From positions 1 to 64,000 of the forward strand of contig NZ_NGJN01000004.1 of the NCBI RefSeq assembly GCF_002266855.1: DNA of 64,000 nt, read 5' to 3'. The DNA is from Winogradskyella aurantia (GTDB lineage Bacteria > Bacteroidota > Bacteroidia > Flavobacteriales > Flavobacteriaceae). A program made the position numbers and the translations under genes. The notes under the pieces are model-generated. The model did no database searches. It saw nothing but the letters and a program-made list of their open reading frames with translations, and was not told the DNA's origin. Shown one piece after another: positions 60,773-64,000 of the stretch (the stretch's first letter is position 1; the number at the start of each line of letters is the position of its first letter).

Positions 60773-62236
60773 CTATTTTACAACTGTTATTGATCCTTTT
60801 TTTGTTTCATTAGCCGTTGTGGTAATGATGTAATAATAAACTTGATTAACACTGTTTAAATTCAAATCGTTTTGAGGCCAATCGTTTTGGTAATCCTTGG
60901 TTTTAAATATTAATTCACCACGATTACTATAAATTGTAACCTCTGTATTTGTACCGGTTGTATATTGCTGTGGTATCACCCAGGTGTCGTTAATGGTATC
61001 TCCATTTGGACTAATTACATTTGGAATGTTACTGACATCTGGAAACATATCAAGAGTTTCCTCAATACTAAACACATATTCCACAGTACTCTCGCAGCCC
61101 ACAGTTTCGGTGATGACCACACTATAATCACCGAAATCTGAGGCTACATAAGAGGCTCCGTTTGCACCTGGGATTAAAATTGTATTATAAAACCATTCAT
61201 AAATTGGAGCATTTGCATTTGTTGTCACTGTAACGGTTAATGTTTCTCCCTCTTCTAAAGTGTTGACATCATCTACATTGATATCACTTTCAAATAATTG
61301 ACTTTCTAAATCTATAGAACCTGAAGCTGAGCATTCTCCTAAATCCACTTGGACGGAAAAAGTTCCTGATTCATTAGTTTGGTACATTTGTTCGTTCGCA
61401 CCAGCTATAGCAACGCCGTCTTTAAACCATTGATATGAATTACCTCCAAGGGTGGTTAAGGTTGTAAGACCTTGCTCTGGACAATACGGATTACCTAAAC
61501 TAGATGTTATGGTAGCATTAGCCTCACCTGAGACGGCCTGCGTAATAGTAACACGGTTAGAAAAAGAATTAGACGTGCAGGTACCATAATTAGTTTCTAC
61601 AAAATAAGTACCTTCCTCATTAACGGTAAGGGTAGGGCCCTCAGCCACAAAAACAGATGTCGTTGGACCCGTCTCTTTAAACCAATTAAAGGTTAAGGAA
61701 GGGTAGTTAAGAGGTGAGTCATTACTTCCCGTTCCTGGATTATCAATACTCAATAAATAGCTGCCACCTGCGCAGAATGCACCTGTAGATACCAGATTAT
61801 TAATGGTAAAAGGGGCGTCTTGTAATTTAAAATAGGCCGCAAATGGGGTAGACCCTGAACTTGTTGCTACCGGAGCACTACTTTTTATTCTAATACGGTA
61901 ATTTTCACCTGCTGTTGTTTCTGGAATGGAAAAGTTAACAGTGGCTGGAGAAGCGGTTATAGCTCCAGGCTGCGATGTAAAAAGTGTTACTGAATTTGAG
62001 AAATCTCCATCGGCATCAGACATTTCAACTGAAAATTGGTTTGATGTGCTTAGTCCAGATTCTGGGGAAAAAATAAAGGTTGCTGAATAGGTATTAAAAT
62101 CCTCACTAGCACAAGCCTGACTAAATCCTAAATTAGGAGTGCCTATTACAATTTGGGCATTAACTTGCCCTATTAGCGTTAGAAAAGCAACGCTAATCCA
62201 TAGGAGTAGGTTTTGGGCGGTTGTGGTCAAGTACAT
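60773..62236 (-). CDS. secreted protein with type B T9SS C-terminal sorting domain
   Basis: The protein has 487 residues. Signal peptide (ending GQVNAQ), then several Ig-like or PKD-like beta domains (FNWFKETGPTTSVFVAEG, YQWFKDGVAIAGANEQMYQTN), and the type B sorting domain at 395-487 with NVISPNGDTINDTWVIPQ and VTIYSNRGELIF. The domain directs export through the type IX system; the cysteines suggest stable folding outside the cell. It lies one base before the PorP fusion gene, the usual pairing of a type B secreted protein with a PorP partner. Confidence 0.9.
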   Translation of the reverse strand: MYLTTTAQNLLLWISVAFLTLIGQVNAQIVIGTPNLGFSQACASEDFNTYSATFIFSPESGLSTSNQFSVEMSDADGDFSNSVTLFTSQPGAITASPATVNFSIPETTAGENYRIRIKSSAPVATSSGSTPFAAYFKLQDAPFTINNLVSTGAFCAGGSYLLSIDNPGTGSNDSPLNYPSLTFNWFKETGPTTSVFVAEGPTLTVNEEGTYFVETNYGTCTSNSFSNRVTITQAVSGEANATITSSLGNPYCPEQGLTTLTTLGGNSYQWFKDGVAIAGANEQMYQTNESGTFSVQVDLGECSASGSIDLESQLFESDINVDDVNTLEEGETLTVTVTTNANAPIYEWFYNTILIPGANGASYVASDFGDYSVVITETVGCESTVEYVFSIEETLDMFPDVSNIPNVISPNGDTINDTWVIPQQYTTGTNTEVTIYSNRGELIFKTKDYQNDWPQNDLNLNSVNQVYYYIITTTANETKKGSITVVK

Positions 62237-62318
62237 GTAGTTGGGGATTGTAATTATCTAATCAATACATTCTTTATTAAGATTAATATCGGCGCTAGTA
62301 TAGGTGACAGTATATAAA

Positions 62319-63626
62319 CTAATCATCATTGGGGTCATTTGAAGCGATGATTTTATTAATTCGTAACCTGTAATCTGGTCTTTTCGTGCTCTGGGCATCA
62401 ATAAAGGTTTCACTATCCGGGCCTTTGGAATACACATTGTTAAATGCTCTGCTACCATACCAGCTTTCTAAATCGTCATTGTTTGAATAGCCTTTTACGA
62501 AAATATTACCATTGCAATTGTTAAAATAAGTTCTTGTAAATTGAATCTTTTTAAGGTTATCGTTATTAATTTTTATACCAGCGTCAAAAATGACTGCAGG
62601 GTTAAATCCCGAGATAACACTTTTATCTATTGAAAAGGAAGTGTCCTTATCAACAAAAATAGCTTCACGAACCAGACCTACTTCAATATCAGACTCTAAA
62701 TTGTCTGATACATTTACCAGTGTTAGATTTTCAGCATGAACACGTGTTTCTTTTTTTGTGGAGTTTGAACTTTCTTTATCATCATATGATTTAATAACCA
62801 TGCATCTTGAACCATAAGGACTGGAAACATAGGGCGACCTTACCGCGAGGGAATTTAGTATATTACAGCTGGTGCCATAATTAAATTCATAATCGTTTTG
62901 ATTGCTTCTAAAGGATACCAGTTGCATTAAAAATGGTTCACCACCGAGAATTTCAAAGGAATTACCCTCACAATAGCTTACCATTATGTTTTGAATAACT
63001 GTTTCACGACCAATTCCCGCAAGCGTAAGGCCGTTAAAATTACCAAAGTCCTTGGTGCGTTTACCTGCAAACTCTACTCTGACATAGCGTAACACCCCAG
63101 AATTACTATCTGTATCGCTGCCCCCATAACTTATATAATCAAAGGAGGAAGGCTTGAGACCGAATTCAAGAGAAGCCGCATTTCCAAAGGTGTTGGTTGG
63201 TGCGTTGCCAAGAATGAATAATCCTCCCCAGTCTCCAGCTTTTTTAACACTTCTGCTTGATGTAAATATGATTGGGTCAGTACTAGTGCCGTCTGCGATT
63301 ATCTTAGAACCTCTGCTAATTGTTAGGGATCCCTTTGTTTTGAAATCACCGAGTATAACCGTACCTGGCTCTATAACTAGGTTGGCATTATCTGTTACAA
63401 AGACATCACCGAGCAAAAGATAAACGTTGTTTTTTGTCAGTTTGGTGTCTTCAGAGATATTGCCGCTAAGGATTTGTGTAGGTTCACCGAAATCTTTTTG
63501 GCTTGGCCTAAAATCCGTCCAGTTATTTAACCAATTACTATATCCGTTAATTCCTTTTTCCTGTTGTGCTGAAGCGGTAGTTATTGCACAAAGAAATACT
63601 AATGCTATTTTCGTAATTCTCATCAT
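62319..63626 (-). CDS. secreted right-handed beta-helix protein
   Basis: A protein of about 435 residues starting at MMRITKIALVF; a longer in-frame start at 63665 would place 13 residues before the signal peptide, which ends at TASAQ. The region 50-300 has the repeating strand-turn pattern of a parallel beta-helix (NLVIEPGTVILGDFKTKGSLTISRGSKIIADGT in parts, and DWGGLFILG), as in many secreted Bacteroidota proteins; no catalytic pectate-lyase residues could be identified. First gene of the 15-kb surface operon, preceded by a promoter at 63677-63707. Confidence 0.8.
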   Translation of the reverse strand: MMRITKIALVFLCAITTASAQQEKGINGYSNWLNNWTDFRPSQKDFGEPTQILSGNISEDTKLTKNNVYLLLGDVFVTDNANLVIEPGTVILGDFKTKGSLTISRGSKIIADGTSTDPIIFTSSRSVKKAGDWGGLFILGNAPTNTFGNAASLEFGLKPSSFDYISYGGSDTDSNSGVLRYVRVEFAGKRTKDFGNFNGLTLAGIGRETVIQNIMVSYCEGNSFEILGGEPFLMQLVSFRSNQNDYEFNYGTSCNILNSLAVRSPYVSSPYGSRCMVIKSYDDKESSNSTKKETRVHAENLTLVNVSDNLESDIEVGLVREAIFVDKDTSFSIDKSVISGFNPAVIFDAGIKINNDNLKKIQFTRTYFNNCNGNIFVKGYSNNDDLESWYGSRAFNNVYSKGPDSETFIDAQSTKRPDYRLRINKIIASNDPNDD

Positions 63627-63676
63627 AGTAGTTAAATTCAATTGTTTAGTAGTTGGGGCTAACAAACATTATAGTC

Positions 63677-63707
63677 CAAACATAGCAATATAGCCTACGA
63701 AATACAA
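63677..63707 (-). promoter_or_regulatory. Bacteroidota promoter of the surface operon
   Basis: On the minus strand TTG (63707-63705) and TATGTTTG (63684-63677) are separated by 20 bp, a good match to the TTG / TAnnTTTG consensus. The start codon at 63626 lies about 50 bases downstream. Confidence 0.65.
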
Positions 63708-63835
63708 ATAATATCGATGAAATGCACTTTTTTTATTAAAATTAATTAATTTTCCTACAAAATATGCTATAACTAGAGGCTACCTGAAGATTTCAACACT
63801 AAAATCTTTAATCTATTTGAGGATAGGGCATAAAA

Positions 63836-63860
63836 AAACCCCGATAAAAAATCGAGGTTT
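63836..63860 (-). terminator. terminator of the right-edge gene
   Basis: AAACCCCGAT and ATCGAGGTTT pair with one internal mismatch across five A. On the minus strand a run of T (complement of TAAAAAAA) follows, ending the partial gene. Confidence 0.65.
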
Positions 63861-63882
63861 ATTCATTTTTATTGGTAGTCTT

Positions 63883-64000
63883 TTACTTTTTAAAATCTTC
63901 ATAGGTATGAAGCGATTTTAAGGTTTCTTCATAGAATAAAATCGCAGCAATGAGATCTGACGTATCTGAGTAAGGCAAAATCTTTCTTTGAAATTCTACC
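63883..64000 (-). CDS. partial coding region at right edge
   Basis: The last 38 codons of a protein running off the window, ending ...SLHTYEDFKK and a stop at 63883-63885, followed by a terminator 23 bases later. The tail is helical and charged with DLIAAILFYEE; I cannot assign a family from this fragment. Confidence 0.55.
   Translation of the reverse strand, partial: VEFQRKILPYSDTSDLIAAILFYEETLKSLHTYEDFKK

Overview
The window comes from a member of the Bacteroidota, most likely a marine-type Flavobacteriia. The reasons are the low GC content, the type IX secretion/gliding gene set (PorP/SprF proteins, SprB repeats, type B C-terminal sorting domains), promoters of the form TTG-N19/20-TAnnTTTG, start sites without clear Shine-Dalgarno sequences, and typical flavobacterial versions of housekeeping genes (fused E1 alpha/beta, DUF1835, QEGLA protein, EF-G paralog). 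I recognised no rRNA, tRNA or CRISPR array.

Region 1 (1-12593) is the most unusual part: an integron-like cassette array on the minus strand. A tyrosine recombinase (11379-12593) has an IntI-like C-terminus but lacks the usual integron-integrase insertion. Immediately downstream of its stop codon lies a junction of the attI type, followed by ten cassettes. Each gene cassette body starts with TT plus a private 7-9 base tag and ends with the complement of that tag plus AA; successive bodies are separated by attC-like palindromic elements that run from C to G. Seven gene-following elements are 117-123 bp long and fold on the + strand with G.T wobbles at fixed stem positions. A 272-bp cassette without a gene occurs three times in apparently identical copies. 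Cargo: an integral membrane protein, a conserved hypothetical plus CPCC protein pair, two lipoproteins, a DUF6602 nuclease-like protein, a redox module (HxlR regulator, SnoaL-like lipoprotein, MdaB-like oxidoreductase), and a complete restriction-modification operon with a controller and two m5C methyltransferases.

Region 2 (12683-48786) is chromosomal core: DUF3124 lipoprotein, YebC, pterin dehydratase, a reductase, gcvT, an outer-membrane protein, a large FAD/Fe-S oxidoreductase, an LpxH-type phosphoesterase, aroC, a dicarboxylate symporter, an ATP-grasp / N-formylglutamate amidohydrolase / QEGLA metallopeptidase operon, a TPR regulator, MutS2, ung, a five-gene operon ending with a solute-binding-like protein, fused 2-oxoacid dehydrogenase E1, Hsp20, ExbD, a helicase, a pseudouridine synthase, DUF1853 and an EF-G paralog lacking the catalytic histidine. 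Between hsp20 and the 3D-domain lipoprotein lie three tandem unannotated microproteins (25-28 residues) behind an apparent ECF-sigma promoter.

Region 3 (48813-63626, minus strand) is a compact ~15-kb operon for type IX secreted surface proteins: a beta-helix protein, a type B sorting-domain protein, a PorP/SprF protein fused to repeats, coiled coil and a SPOR-like tail, a 2801-residue SprB-repeat adhesin, and a second PorP/SprF. A partial gene reaches the right edge.
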